Below, piece after piece: positions 35,113 to 47,800 of a stretch of DNA of 64,000 nt (position 1 is the stretch's first letter; each line of letters begins with the position of its first letter). Under the pieces are notes generated by a model that was not told where the DNA came from, did not search any database, and saw only the letters and a program-made list of their open reading frames with translations. Made by a program: the position numbers and the translations under genes. Source of the stretch: Ceratodon purpureus (lineage: Eukaryota > Streptophyta > Bryopsida > Pseudoditrichales > Ditrichaceae); contig CM026421.1 of the NCBI GenBank assembly GCA_014871385.1, forward strand, positions 23,240,865-23,304,864, given 5' to 3'.

Positions 35113-36049
35113 CCCTTAAAGGTTTAAGCCGTTTTTGGACCTCCAAAACCAAAAACTATGATTTTTGACGACCTTGTAGAAGTAGAAGTATGATTCTTAA
35201 TTTTTTAATTTTTTGATACATCCAACCGTAAGATCTTAAACCTAACTACCTGCACTAATACCATGTTAAATTTCAACGGTTGGATCTTTACCATTTCTGA
35301 GATTATAACGACGTTCAAAGTTTACTGTTTTTTTTTTTTGGCTTTGCGGGAAAGGCATACTCTAAATGGTGCCAAGGGAGACTTGAATATCGTTTCCTCA
35401 AACATTTTGCTCATATTTTTTTCCATGTAGGTAACTAAGTTGAGCACCTCCATGCAAAATTTTAGCGTCTCATTACAGTTCTTTGGCCTTCATGCAAATT
35501 AATTTTCACAAGAAGGTGCAAAAACCACAATATGGTAAAACCTAAATGACATGAGATACTTTTGGTTTTTTAAGAAAGTGAACAGTTAAAAGTTATGTCC
35601 ATGATTTTTTGAATTATTGGAAAAAAAAATTTTGAAAAATTCCTAAATCTCAAATTTTGACAAATTTTGAAAGAAAAAATAGTAAAATTACCAAAAACTA
35701 ATAGTAAGAAGGTTGTTTCTGTGATTTTTGGAGGCTGCCCTTCTAAAATTGGTAAGCTTTTTGACATAGGCCACTTTGGATTTTGAGTAGTGAATTGGTT
35801 ATGAACAGATTTCCAAAAAAAAAAATCTAAAAAAACCTAATTTTAAACTGCCCGTTTTGGACTTGAAACCTAAAATTCCTAGATGAAGGTTCTAAAAGTG
35901 AAATTTGGCGTCGAAATTTTTACCGCATACAGTTTGCTATATAACGAGCATCCAGTAAAATTCTTAGGCAAAAATATTACTTTTAATCCCTTCATCTAGG
36001 CTGCCCGAAACAGCCGAGAGCCATTTTGGATTTCCAGAACCTTTAGGGG
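35113..36049 (+). mobile_element. Non-autonomous TIR element, CCCCTAAA family, copy A
   Basis: 937 bp, from CCCTTAAAGG to CCTTTAGGGG, flanked by TTAA at 35109-35112 and 36050-36053. The matching spot in the right arm (60673-60676) has a single TTAA and no element, which proves the boundaries and the 4-bp target duplication. It has no coding capacity. TTAA duplication with a CCC(T/C) start is typical of piggyBac-type transposons; Harbinger MITEs duplicate TWA and are the main alternative. Confidence 0.85.
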
Positions 36050-36704
36050 TTAATCGAAAATGGATTTTGCCAGAATAATTTAGTGAATTTCAATTTATAA
36101 AAATTAATTGAAGATAAGATTTCAGGTTTTTGAAGAATAAAAAATAATTAGGTTTTGAGCTTAAACGTTTGAGTGGTACAATTGGTTTTGTTCCAAACTT
36201 CAGAAATTTGTAAAAATTGTTTTTAGAAGTTGGTTTTAAGATCCTAGTAAAGAATTTGGCAAAGAAGGTTATACGATTTTTTAAAAATTAGTCTGCTTTA
36301 CATATAGGTTGTGAAATGTAGTTTTTAATCTTAAATTCATAAGAACATATATTTATTAATCTGTAGTATATTTGTTCTTTAATCTTGTAGTGAGGAGATG
36401 TATTGTCAACAAAGAAATATGATTTTTTCGTCTTTGGTTTTGAATACAATAAAGGCATAAGTGAGTATGTCAATTTCTGACCATGTGAAAATTTACCTCA
36501 AAACTCTGGAGAAGCACGTTTATAAATGTTGGAAATGTTTCTTAGGATTATGCATTAGATTGCCTTTATTCATATTTGAAATTTACTAGGTCTTCTTTCT
36601 TGAATGGTCCACACTTGTTGTTAAGTGCTACTCATTCTTTATCTCCTAATCTTTGAAGAATTAGAAATCTATGTCATTTTATAATGAAGTGCCAATGAAA
36701 GTGA

Positions 36705-37732
36705 TATTTTGAGGTGTATATTAATTTTGAGGACAATCCACGGTTTAGAATGCAAAATTATAACAATTTGAAGTCACTGTATAAGTTTTTTAACAAAACC
36801 GTGAGTAGACCTGAACACGGATGCTCAAAAACTAGATTTTGCAAACACATTTGATCTATGGAAGATCATCATTTCCTTTAGGTATGGAAGTTAGGTATAA
36901 GCTCATGAAGTTTAAGCCGTATACAGGCTTGATATGGCAAAAAACCTTTGATTTTGTAGAAGGGGGTGTGCTGAAATTGCCTTGCATTCTTCAAAATTGA
37001 AACTACTTATGTGGTAGTCTATAATTGTCAAATTGGAAATCTGAACTGTAGATATGTTGAAGTGAATGTAGAAAAGAACCACACAAAACTTTTAATGCAA
37101 TCAAAGTAGATCTCAAATTTCTAGAAATTTTCGAAGTGTGAATTGTATATTTTCTTTTTATTGCGAAAGGCAGTTTTGGTAAGAGGGGGCCTTGTGGATG
37201 GACCCCCGCCACGTCATAGATATTGGATGAAATTTATTAAGTTTGGATGATAAGTGAAGATTAAATGAAATAGTGAATATGGATGAAAACAAATTTTGGA
37301 TGAAAACTAAACTTTGGATGATAATTGTCAATTGGATGAAAAAATAGCAACCTCTTTAGATGGAAATTATTAGTTAGATGAAGATTTTATATTGGATAGA
37401 AACCGTCATAAATGTGTATGGATGAAAAAATATTGGACTCACCACTTTGCAAGTGCCCACCCTTTGAAATTTTGTCTTGATAATATTTGTCCTTGTGAAG
37501 GACGGGCAACTTCAGCAAAACATGGGAGATTTTGATTGGTTATTGGCTGTTCGAATTTAGAACAGATTCTTTTGAAATTCATTACTTATACATCATAACT
37601 CCAAATTCCTTGAAATTTGCGCCACTGGAAAGCTATTATTGAGAGCTACATGGAGTCAGAAAATAGTAAAATTCTGAAACCTTAGAATAGCTTGCCCAAA
37701 AGTGCTGCGACCCGAATCGGGTCTCAATGGCC
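36705..37732. other. AT-rich spacer with degenerate TTGGATGAAAA repeats
   Basis: Between about 37220 and 37440 the word TTGGATGAAAA and variants recur roughly a dozen times at irregular spacing. No gene is supported elsewhere. The end (37725-37732, ggcctttaggg) resembles a CCCTAAA-family terminus. Confidence 0.5.
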
Positions 37733-38135
37733 TTTAGGGTGTAGGATCCGAGAATGTCGAGAATAACCGGATGTTCCCCTACAGAAGTTAGATTTCAATT
37801 AATTTTTCATTTGTTTGGTTAAGTAGGTAAAAATAGACAAGAAACAATCCGAGTTAGTAATTAGTCAGAACCGGATACTTAAAAATCATTAAACCAGTTA
37901 AAACCGGAACCTTTTCTCAGATTGAGAAACCGGATCTGATCCGGTCAAAAGTTGACCGTTACAATAACCGCGTCCGGGATCCGATCCAACGCGGAAGTGA
38001 TCATGATCGGATAACCGTCGGACCGGTACGATGGCGGCTGCAATTAAAGCGCCGCCCTGGAATAATGATTCACTCAGTATATAACCGGGTATGTTAAGGG
38101 TTTGGAGTTCTTTGTGCGAACTGTAAGTAGATAGT
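37733..38135 (+). mobile_element. LTR-like CCGG-rich segment, possible solo LTR
   Basis: Starts TGTAGGATCC, is rich in CCGG/GATCCG words unlike its surroundings, and contains TATATAA at about 38079 followed by a likely transcript start region. It resembles a retroelement LTR promoter. No second copy or target duplication was found in the window, so the call is tentative. Confidence 0.3.
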
Positions 38136-40508
38136 GAACGTGAAAAGGCATAACAAAGTATGTCAAATGAAGGGCGTGTAAGTTTTAATAATTTATCTCA
38201 AAAATTTAAAATGACATATTTTGATACAAGCGAATAGTCTTCAAGAAAGACACATAGGAACGTGATATTTTATGTTCAAGATTTATAGCAGCCACATCCT
38301 TGAATTACCTACATTTTTTTTCAATTGATGTTTATTCTTCATCTAGTCATGTCTAAAGAACTGAACATTCACCTATGTAATGGAAAAGTAAGAATGGCAT
38401 TGAAGAATACATCTTTAATCCAAAAGGGGATGTTTCCAGCAAGGAATTCATAATGACCTACAATCTTAACAGTCTTCACCTAGGAAGTATTTGGGAGGTC
38501 AAAGATTCCATGTCACTAGAAATAATGATTTTCCAAGAGACTCTTTGGCAAACAATTCAATGTTTGTTGCAAATCATGACATGCATGTTTGATCTCCAAT
38601 GCATGCTTGATCTTCCTTGAGGACGCCAATTAACAATTTAAAGTGCATTCTTACTACACTATAATATCTATTCCATATGATTTTGCAACTTCCATTAAGG
38701 TCTATTTGATTGTGCAACAACAAAACATAAAAACTTTGTTTATAGTTTGATTGAAACAACATCCTATTCAATGGATGCACTAGTTCTTTCTATTGATGAA
38801 ATTTATGACTTTCATTGCAAGTTGAATACAATTAATCTAAGAATTTAGTTGATGTTTCTAGAAGTAGGTCAACTGCTCAAAGTGCCATAATAGAATGATA
38901 AAGGAGACATAAAGAATTGGTTACAACTGATGTCGATATTTTTTAATTAATAGGTTATGCTTTGGCTAATCATGCAAGAGAAAATACAAGCACATAGCTT
39001 TCACTTGCATTGTCTCAAATCCTTCTAAAGAATGCAACAACATTATGGTCTAAGGGTGTCCCAAATGCATTTGTACAGAATTGGATTTTGAATCATGTTG
39101 TTTAGATATGCTAAAGTACAACATACATCTTTAGAAAAAAACAAATTTTCAAAACGGAGTTGTACAACTATCAAAACATCTATAAACAAAACTCATAAAT
39201 CTAGCAAATACTTAAAATATAGATAATACTTGCAAATTAAATACATTGTGTACTATGTGGAATTTCTTTTGTTTGAGAGTTAGTTATTTTGTTCTCATTT
39301 TGTGGATTTTATTTATTTAATTCATGTTCCATAAGTTTATTTATTTTAAGCTTCATCAATATACCAACCCCATCCTCTTTTTAACATATAATCTTTTCTA
39401 TTAATCTATATATGGATAACTCATTGTTACTTCAAAAAATCTCAATAATTCTATTTTTTTTGACAAAGAAGATTGCAATAAAAAGGTGTTCATATACAAG
39501 ATTACAACCAAAAGATCCTTGGTGAATCTCGTCAATTTTATTTTTGATAAGTTAACAAAAAATTCCTTTGATCCCTTGCCGGAACACAGAAACTTGCTTT
39601 TCATCCGGTTAACACCAAAACCAAGCAAAAACTCCCTTCCTATCCGTTTGATTCCCAGTATCGTCCACAGATTCAATAGTGCTTTTCCAGGTATCCACTC
39701 ATAAACAATCCGGTTTCATTCTCTTCTTGGATTGTATCTCCGGAACCGAATACTTCTTCTTTCTCTCTTTCCTCCTTCTCTCGTATCTTCTTCCCTCGGT
39801 GATTTGATCAACTCAACCCCAACGTATCCCGCAAGGCACCACCTCACAACTAACCTAGAAAGCTCTGGTTAGCAGGTCACACAAGTGGTTCCTCCCGATC
39901 CGTGAGACTACAACAACACATTGATCCGGATCCGAGAGAACTAAGATCCGGCTATCCCTAGGCGACCCGTTCCACCGTCCGTACCTCCTTTCACTAAGTG
40001 AGGAACTTATTCAGAAGTTCAGGGAGCCCGATCAAGTACCACTCAATCCACTACGACCCTAGCGACGGCTATTCCGCGTGAGATGTATTTAGAGGTTTCA
40101 GAAGGTGAGGCTTCCACTCCTATGACAGCCTCGTCAACACTTCTGCTCAATCTCAGAGTCGTCACAATCCGGGTCCTGTCCAACAACTTCCGTCACCTTC
40201 ACATCCAGTCTACAATAGAACTCTTACTATCCTCTCGGATCATTCACACTTAGACGGAAATCACGCAGAGTGTAGGAAAACACAAATACTTTACTAATAA
40301 GGAATATGGGAAGGAATCATGCAAAAACAAGGATCCAGCAGACGGCGCCAGCCTCTCTTAAATAAGCGGAATCTTAATTCACCGTAAGCAACTACGCCGA
40401 AAGGTTAAGCGAAAACCCTAATTTCTAATCAACTACCTAGAATCCTACTACTACGACTAATCCGGATCTCAGATCCGATTTCTACTCCTATAAACATAGA
40501 AACTGACA
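38136..40508. other. Intergenic DNA, no gene recognised
   Basis: AT-rich to about 39480, then a GC-richer stretch with many CCGGAT words that may belong to the same retroelement as 37733-38135. A G17 homopolymer closes it at 40509-40525. Confidence 0.4.
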
Positions 40509-40528
40509 GGGGGGGGGGGGGGGGGCTA

Positions 40529-41837
40529 CTAGGCCTTTGTCTTCTTTGTCTTGCCCTTGCCATCCTTTGACCGCGTCGACTTTGGCTTCTGCTCCAATCC
40601 TCCCGCCTTCAAAGCTCTACGTGCCTTCCGCGCAGCCATCTTCTCCGCCTTCTTCTCCTTGGCCTTGTCGTCCTGTGCCCTAGTGATGATGATCCGCGTT
40701 TGAGGGGACTTAGTCAGAGTATCAACCGGTGTTGGGGTCCGGGTAAGGGATTTGGTCGTACCGGATGGAGAACTCTCGGAAGAATCCGAATCAGCTGACT
40801 CCTCGTCGGAAACTAAATCAACTGTATCTGGTTTAACCGGTCCTTTCTGCTTCCTCAATCTGCGACATGTCTTTGTAGAAGGTGTCGGTGACTCCGACAG
40901 TGGAGTCACGGTTGGTGTCGGAGTATCGTTAGGAGTTTGGGAGGTGGGAGAAGGAGTGATTACCCGGATGCATCCAGGTGGAGACGGAACGATATTTTAT
41001 TCCAATCCTATCGCTAATTCCTCCCTCTTTGGGCTCACCAAGATGTCTACAAGCGGAGCGAGGGCGGGAAAGTAACCTATTGCTGGATTGCGACCGGATC
41101 ATTTCCGTGTGGAGAAGGAGGATGGGCATACCTCTCTCCGCTTGACTAGCCTTGGGTGATGCCACCCACGCCTCCTTGTTACGAATCAAGTCCTCAATTG
41201 TCACCACCGTGTCTCTCATTGGGGAATTGACCCGATACCGAACCGGGGACCGGATCGAGGACTGAACTCCGGATGGCTCTCTAGCCTGTCCCTTACTCAT
41301 CCTTGGTGATTGAATCGGCTCCCTCTCCGTCACCTATGGCACTTTAAACGGCGTCCCGCTGGACTCCCCTTCGCTCACGACAACCACAGTGAGGGGGATC
41401 CGGGATCGTGTGATGTTTCTGATCGTGGATCACCCGGATCGTGGGTTCCAGATCCAGCGACTTCTCCATGAGCTTCAGAGTCTTGTTCATTGCCAAGTCG
41501 TATTGGCACAAGATCGTAATGATCTTCTTTGCATGGGCCTCGCCGTCGTGGCCCGGAATTCCTCGTCTAACATCCTGGCCTTGTTGACGACGTGGCTTGG
41601 TTGTCCGACTAACTTCTGGATCTTGTTCAAGACTTGCTTCTCCTCTGCGTGGAACTTCCAAACCTCTTCACTCTTGATTGCCAGATCCGCCGTTAGTTCC
41701 GCCACCAGGATCTCCAACCACTGCTTCTCTGCTCGGTGTTGGGGCTGCACCTTCAAAAGCTCAATTTCCCGGAGCAGATCCTCAGGTGCACATCCTTTTA
41801 TCGACACATACACCCTCTTGGGCATGGACTCAATCCG
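40529..41837 (-). pseudogene. Decayed coiled-coil transposon/gag-like protein
   Basis: Minus-strand open frames 41825-41487, 41661-41344, 41333-40929 and 40909-40529 join by single frameshifts. The first part is strongly helical (KSEEVWKFHAEEKQVLNKIQKL), then ILCQYDLAMNKTLKLMEKSL. The tail is Ser/Thr/Pro-rich and ends in a Lys-rich stretch. It is similar in character to coiled-coil proteins encoded by plant retroelements, but I do not recognise a named family. The MULE-like unit starts directly beside it and may have inserted into it. Confidence 0.35.
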
Positions 41838-44800
41838 CTCGTACCATCACCGAGAACCTTCGTAATGAGACTGCTCGGGGCCAAGCACAGTTGGATTGGG
41901 ACAATCGCGGACAGAATTCGTCTCTCCCAACATTCATCGATTCGAGATGAAAAACAAACATGTGATGGGAGTGCCCAAGTGTGCTCGGCCCCGAGCACAC
42001 TTGCTCCAGCACTGCTAGACACTGCGGAATGAGCACTGACCTGAGGTAGAGGGAAACGCGAGGTATTGATCTGAAAACTCTCATTCGAAATTAACTATCA
42101 ACATTGATGTGAACTTTCGACATACCAAGAGACTGAATCACTGGTTTTTTTTAAGCTTAAATGAATGTTTAGAATTAAGGAAATAATAGTGTTAAGGGAT
42201 AAGCAACGGATACTTACCTCACGCAGCCACGCTGGTGTTAGTTCAGGGTTCGCCACGGCAAGAAACTTAGTCATTTTAGAGCGAAGTTTTCGTGTTTCGC
42301 TCTTCACCGCGGCCTTCATGGCCCTAATCTTATCAGCTTCTGTGACATCGCCGTCGTTGTGTTCCAAGAACCCTCGAAGACCATCATCAGCGGCACGGCT
42401 TATCTCATGCTGCAATACCAATCCAATTCCCACAGGGGCAAATACCAACTTAATGTCAAATACGAACTTAGTCAGACAAGGTTCTTTAAAGCCAAGCTAC
42501 CAATGATCCAATGATGCTACGATAGAGATTTAGCATAGTCTGCGATGGACATAGATAGATGATGCTGAATAATGCTACATAGACCAGGGCAGACCATGAT
42601 GATCATCCACTGCTGATGCCCCATGGCATTCGACAAAGACTAGGACAGCCTGCGTGTGGTTTTTGGGGACATTCGAGATTATTGAAATCATTAGCCAGTG
42701 AACCATGCAGAAAAATTAAATAACAATGAAAGGGGATCATGAAAATGTACCTGGAAAATGAAACTCGTGAACACGTTCACAGGCAAGGTTTGCCAAGTAC
42801 TGTGCTTTGTTTTCTTGCACCTCTTCAAATCAATACTTGACAAAATTTCAGTGAATTGCTCCAGTGGCATGAGGCCGTACTTCTGTACCCTGAAGAGGGT
42901 GTGAACTGGATTGGTCTTAACATGAGCATCCTCCGTGTTCCTGTCACGCAAAATATCAGCACAGGAATCAAATTATAGAATGGTTTCTAAAACAGCTGAG
43001 TGTATTGAAGGTGCTATTGTTTAAGGGTGCAACTCACTTGTTGATGTTGTGCATCACCTGCATTACTAGGCCAATTCTACCTCTAGTTTCCAAGAGAATA
43101 GAATCAACCGAGTAGTGCCATGACTCATCCGTCTTGTGCAGGCGCTCAATGTGGTTCCACCAGGCCTGGTACCGATGGTTACCGTCGCAAACAAAAAACA
43201 TCAGATTGGTAAGGGAAGCCAACTCGGGAATGGAGAGAAGGTAGTTGTTGAGTTCATCGTTTTTCTTCTCCCAAATTGGTCCCCACTTGGCCTTGTCAGT
43301 ATCAGAAATCTCCCGGGTTCTCCCCTCCTCGTCAGTGGTTGACAAGTAGAATACCGAGGCACCCTCGCGATAGCCATGCACAAATTCCTGCTCAAGTCTG
43401 GATAGATCACTCTGTAACGTAGGCCGCACCATCGGCATTGCAAGCATACGGCAAAGAGGAACTTCAAATCTTGATGCATAATGTGGCTGCATTCGGAGCT
43501 CAGCAATTGTCGAAACAGAATTTAGCTTCTGGCGGTTCCGAATTTCGTCCTCATTCCCCACAAATGTATCACCAGTTGAGTCCGCTTCTCCATCTGAATC
43601 TCCATCTTGACCGTCAGATTTTTGGGTCAGGGCCAGTTGGGACTCATCCAGATTGCCTCCTACTTCAAGTTGGTGCTCCTGTAATCTCAAGCAATACCAC
43701 ATTAGAAAGGCGAATGCTGAATTCAAATTTTACGAGAGAACGCAGAGCAGCAGGTACAAAGTTCTGATCAGAGTTATGCATGATCAAAGTTCTTCGATAC
43801 GTGGTTGAAGACAGAGCACAATAGTTGCCAAACGAAGAAAGAGTAATATCCAATATGAATAAGTATTGATCAATAGCCCTTGCTTCAATTTAAACTCATT
43901 ATACGGCCTCAATTAAAAAACAATGTACCTAATTCTCAACAGAACTTCGCAGCCATCACAGGAAGCAGAAGAATTAGTACACTATGTCACACCTCACTAT
44001 CCTCTGTGAGTCGATGAATTCAAGTAAATAAAAAAGAAATTTATCCTGCTCGGCCCAAACCAAATGTCAACGACCACCTGAACGACATCAAATAAGTCCA
44101 AACAACGCTGCTGCAAGCAAGCTAGGAGACGAGCAGACCATCAGCACATGTCTCTAAGCTTTGTGTCTTTCCTGCCAGGACTCTGCCACGGCCCTTGCAC
44201 CTTGCTCCACCAAGTCAATGCAGTTGATTGACCACCCTCCTGCGAGTCTGCTCACTTGGTTAAACTACATCGATTTAGTTCTAAGATGACCCTGGTGCGA
44301 CTCTGCTCGGGCCCTTCCAGCTGGTTACACTACCGAGATCACATGCCTTCAAGTGCCTGATGCAAGTCTGCTCGGGCCCTTCCAGCTGGTTACACTACCG
44401 AGATCACATACCTTCTAGTGCTTGCTGTGAGTCTGCTCGGGCCCTTCCCCCAGGTAATACTACCGAATTCTAAATTCATTAGAGCGTACTGCGAGTCTGC
44501 TCGGGCCCTTCCAGCTGGTTACACTACCGAGATCACATGCCTTCAAGTGCCTGCTGCAAGTCTGCTCGGGCCCTTCCCCCAGGTAATACTACCGAATTCT
44601 AAATTCATTAGAGCCTACTGCGAGTCTGCTCCGGCCCTTCCAGCTGGTTACACTACCGAGATCACATACCTTCTAGTGCTTGCTGTGAGTCTGCTCGGGC
44701 CCATCCACCTGGTTACACTACCGAGATCACATACCTCCAAGTGCCTGCTGCGAGACTGCTCGGGCCCTGTTACCTGGTTACACTACATCATTCCAATATT

Positions 44801-47800
44801 TTTTTCGAGAAATACCAAGGAATAAGCTCAATATATGAACATATCCGGGCCGAGTTGACTTCTGAACCAACAAATGAACTGTGGATTTACGTAATCATGA
44901 TAGTAAGAAGTATAAAAATGAATATGTTCGTCTGGGAGATCTACTTCTATCATTTTCTACACTTGATTTTGTCATTTGTTTCAATATTGCGAGTCTGCTC
45001 GGGCCCTACCCCATGGTTACACTACCGAGATCACATACCTTCTAGTGCCTGCAGAGAGTCTGCTCGGGCCCTACCTCCTGTTTGCACTACCGAGATGACA
45101 TACCCTCAAGTACCTGCTCCAAGTCTGCTCGGGCCCTTCCCCCTGGTGATACTACCGAATTCTAAATTCATTAGAGCCTACTGCGAGTCTGCTCGGGCCC
45201 TTCCAGCGGGTTACACTACCGAGATCACATACCTTCTAGTGCTTGCTGTGAGTCTGCTCGGGCCCTTCGAGCTAGTTACACTACCGAGATCACATGCCTT
45301 CAAGTGCCTGCTGCAAGTCTGCTCGGGCCCTTCCCCCAGGTAATACTACCGAATTCTAAATTCATTAGAGCGTACTGCAAGTCTGCTCGGGCCCTACCTC
45401 ATGGTTACACTACCGAGATCACATACCTTCTAGTGCCTGCAGAGAGTCTGCTCGGGCCCTACCTCCTGTTTGCACTACCGAGATGACATACCCTCAAGTA
45501 CCTGCTGCAAGTCTGCTCGGGCCCTTCCAGCGGGTTACACTACCGAGATCACATACCTTCTAGTGCTTGCTGTGAGTCTGCTCGGGCCCTTCCAGCTGGT
45601 TACACTACCGAGATCACATGCCTTCAAGTGCCTGCTGCAAGTCTGCTCGGGCCCTTCCCCCTGGTGATACTACCGAATTCTAAATTCATTAGAGCCTACT
45701 GCAAGTCTGCTCGGGCCCTTCCAGCGGGTTACACTACCGAGATCACATACCTTCTAGTGCTTGCTGTGAGTCTGCTCGGGCCCTTCCAGCTGGTTACACT
45801 ACCGAGATCACATACCTTCTAGTGCCTGCTGCAAGTCTGCTCGGGCCCTTCCCCCTGGTGATACTACCGAATTCTAAATTCATTAGAGCCTACTGCGAGT
45901 CTGCTCGGGCCCTTCCAGCGGGTTACACTACCGAGATCACATACCTTCTACTGCTTGCTGTGAGTCTGCTCGGGCCCTTTCAGCTGGTTACACTACCGAG
46001 ATCACATGCCTTCAAGTGCCTGCTGCAAGTCTGCTCGGGCCCTTCCCCCAGGTAATACTACCGAATTCTAAATTCATTAGAGCGTACTGCGAGTCTGCTC
46101 GGGCCCTACCTCATGGTTACACTACCGAGATCACATACCTTCTAGTGCTTGCTGTGAGTCTGCTCGGGCCCATCCACCTGGTTACACTACCGAGATCACA
46201 TGCCTCCAAGTGCCTGCTGCGAGACTGCTCGGGCCCTGTTACCTGGTTACACTACATCATTCCAATATTTTTTTCGAGAAATACCAAGGAATAAGCTCAA
46301 TATATGAACATATCCAGGCCGAGTTGACTTCTGAACCAACAAATGAACTGTGGATTTACGTAATCATGGTAGTAAGAAGTATAAAAATGAATATGTTTGT
46401 CTGGGAGATCTACTTCTATCATTTTTTACACTTGATTTTGTCATTTGTTTCAATATTGCGAGTCTGCTCGGGCCCTACCCCATGGTTACACTACCGAGAT
46501 CACATACCTTCTAGTGCCTGCAGAGAGTCTGCTCGGGCCCTACCTCCTGTTTGCACTACCGAGATGACATACCCTCAAGTACCTGCTCCAAGTCTGCTCG
46601 GGCCCTTCCCCCTGGTGATACTACCGAATTCTAAATTCATTAGAGCCTACTGCGAGTCTGCTCGGGCCCTTCCAGCGGGTTACACTACCGAGATCACATA
46701 CCTTCTAGTGCTTGCTGTGAGTCTGCTCGGGCCCTTCCAGCTGGTTACACTACCGAGATCACATGCCTTCAAGTGCCTGCTGCAAGTCTGCTCGGGCCCT
46801 TCCCCCTGGTGATACTACCGAATTCTAAATTCATTAGAGCCTAGTGCGAGTGTGCTCGGGCCCTTCCAGCGGGTTACACTACCGAGATCACATGCCTTCA
46901 AGTGCCTGCTGCAAGTCTGCTCGGGCCCTTCCCCCTGGTGATACTACCGAATTCTAAATTCATTAGAGCCTACTGCGAGTTTGCTCGGGCCCTTCCAGCT
47001 GGTTACACTACCGAGATCACATGCCTTCAGGTGCCTGCTGCAAGTCTGCTCGGGCCCTTCGCCCTGGTGATACTACCGAATTCTAAATTCATTAGAGCCT
47101 ACTGCGAGTCTGCTCGGGCCCTTCCAGCTGGTTACACTACCGAGATCACATGCCTTCAAGTGCCGGCTGCAAGTCTGCTCGGGCCCTTCCCCCTGGTGAT
47201 ACTACCGAATTCTAAATTCATTAGAGCCTACTGCGAGTTTGCTCGGGCCCTTCCAGCTGGTTACACTACCGAGATCACATACCTTCTAGTGCTTGCTGTG
47301 AGTCTGCTCGGGCCCTTCGAGCTAGTTACACTACCGAGATCACATGCCTTCAAGTGCCTGCTGCAAGTCTGCTCGGGCCCTTCCCCCTGGTAATACTACC
47401 GAATTCTTAGTTGAGAAGACCTTGCAGCGAGTTTGCTCGGGCCCTTGCCCCTGGCAACACTAGCGAATTCTAAATGGAGAAGAGCCTGTAGAGAGTCTGC
47501 TCGGGCCCTTCCACCTGGTTACACTACCGAGATCACATATCTTCAAGTGCCTGCTGCGAGTCTGCTAATCTTTGGCTATGATGACCTACGATATGGCTAT
47601 GATGACCTACGATATGGCTATGATGACCTACGAAGAGGCAATAATGACATTTCAAATGGCTGTGATTTCCTGTTATGCTGTGATTTAGAGCAATCCTAGA
47701 ATCTTCAAATGTCGGAATGTGATGGTCCATATGCCTTAGCAATAAGACCGTACTAACTTGACTTCATCTAGTTGAACCGAAATACACGAAGACCTTGACA

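Larger units (their letters stand above)
32893..36704 (+). repeat. Left arm of large inverted repeat
   Basis: Reverse complement of 60022-62892. Coordinates mirror exactly: x+y=95785 outside the TTAA insert and 96726 inside it. After removing the 937-bp element and one TTAA copy, the arm is 2871 bp, identical in length to the right arm, with only a few base differences seen (for example near 34682, 36071, 36110 and 36509). It carries tRNA-Ser(GCU) and a CpG-rich stretch. Open frames within it overlap the tRNA or have no domain. Confidence 0.95.

Noticed and set aside
11602-36049. Telomeric repeats (CCCTAAA)
   Set aside because: Only single copies at element termini; no tandem arrays.
42931-43726. 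ParB/sulfiredoxin domain in the minus-strand gene
   Set aside because: Only the short DGNHR box is similar; the surrounding fold signature was not visible.
44418-47393. Long open reading frames across the satellite as a repeat protein
   Set aside because: They arise because the 129-bp dimer is a multiple of three. They have no start context, and other frames are equally open.
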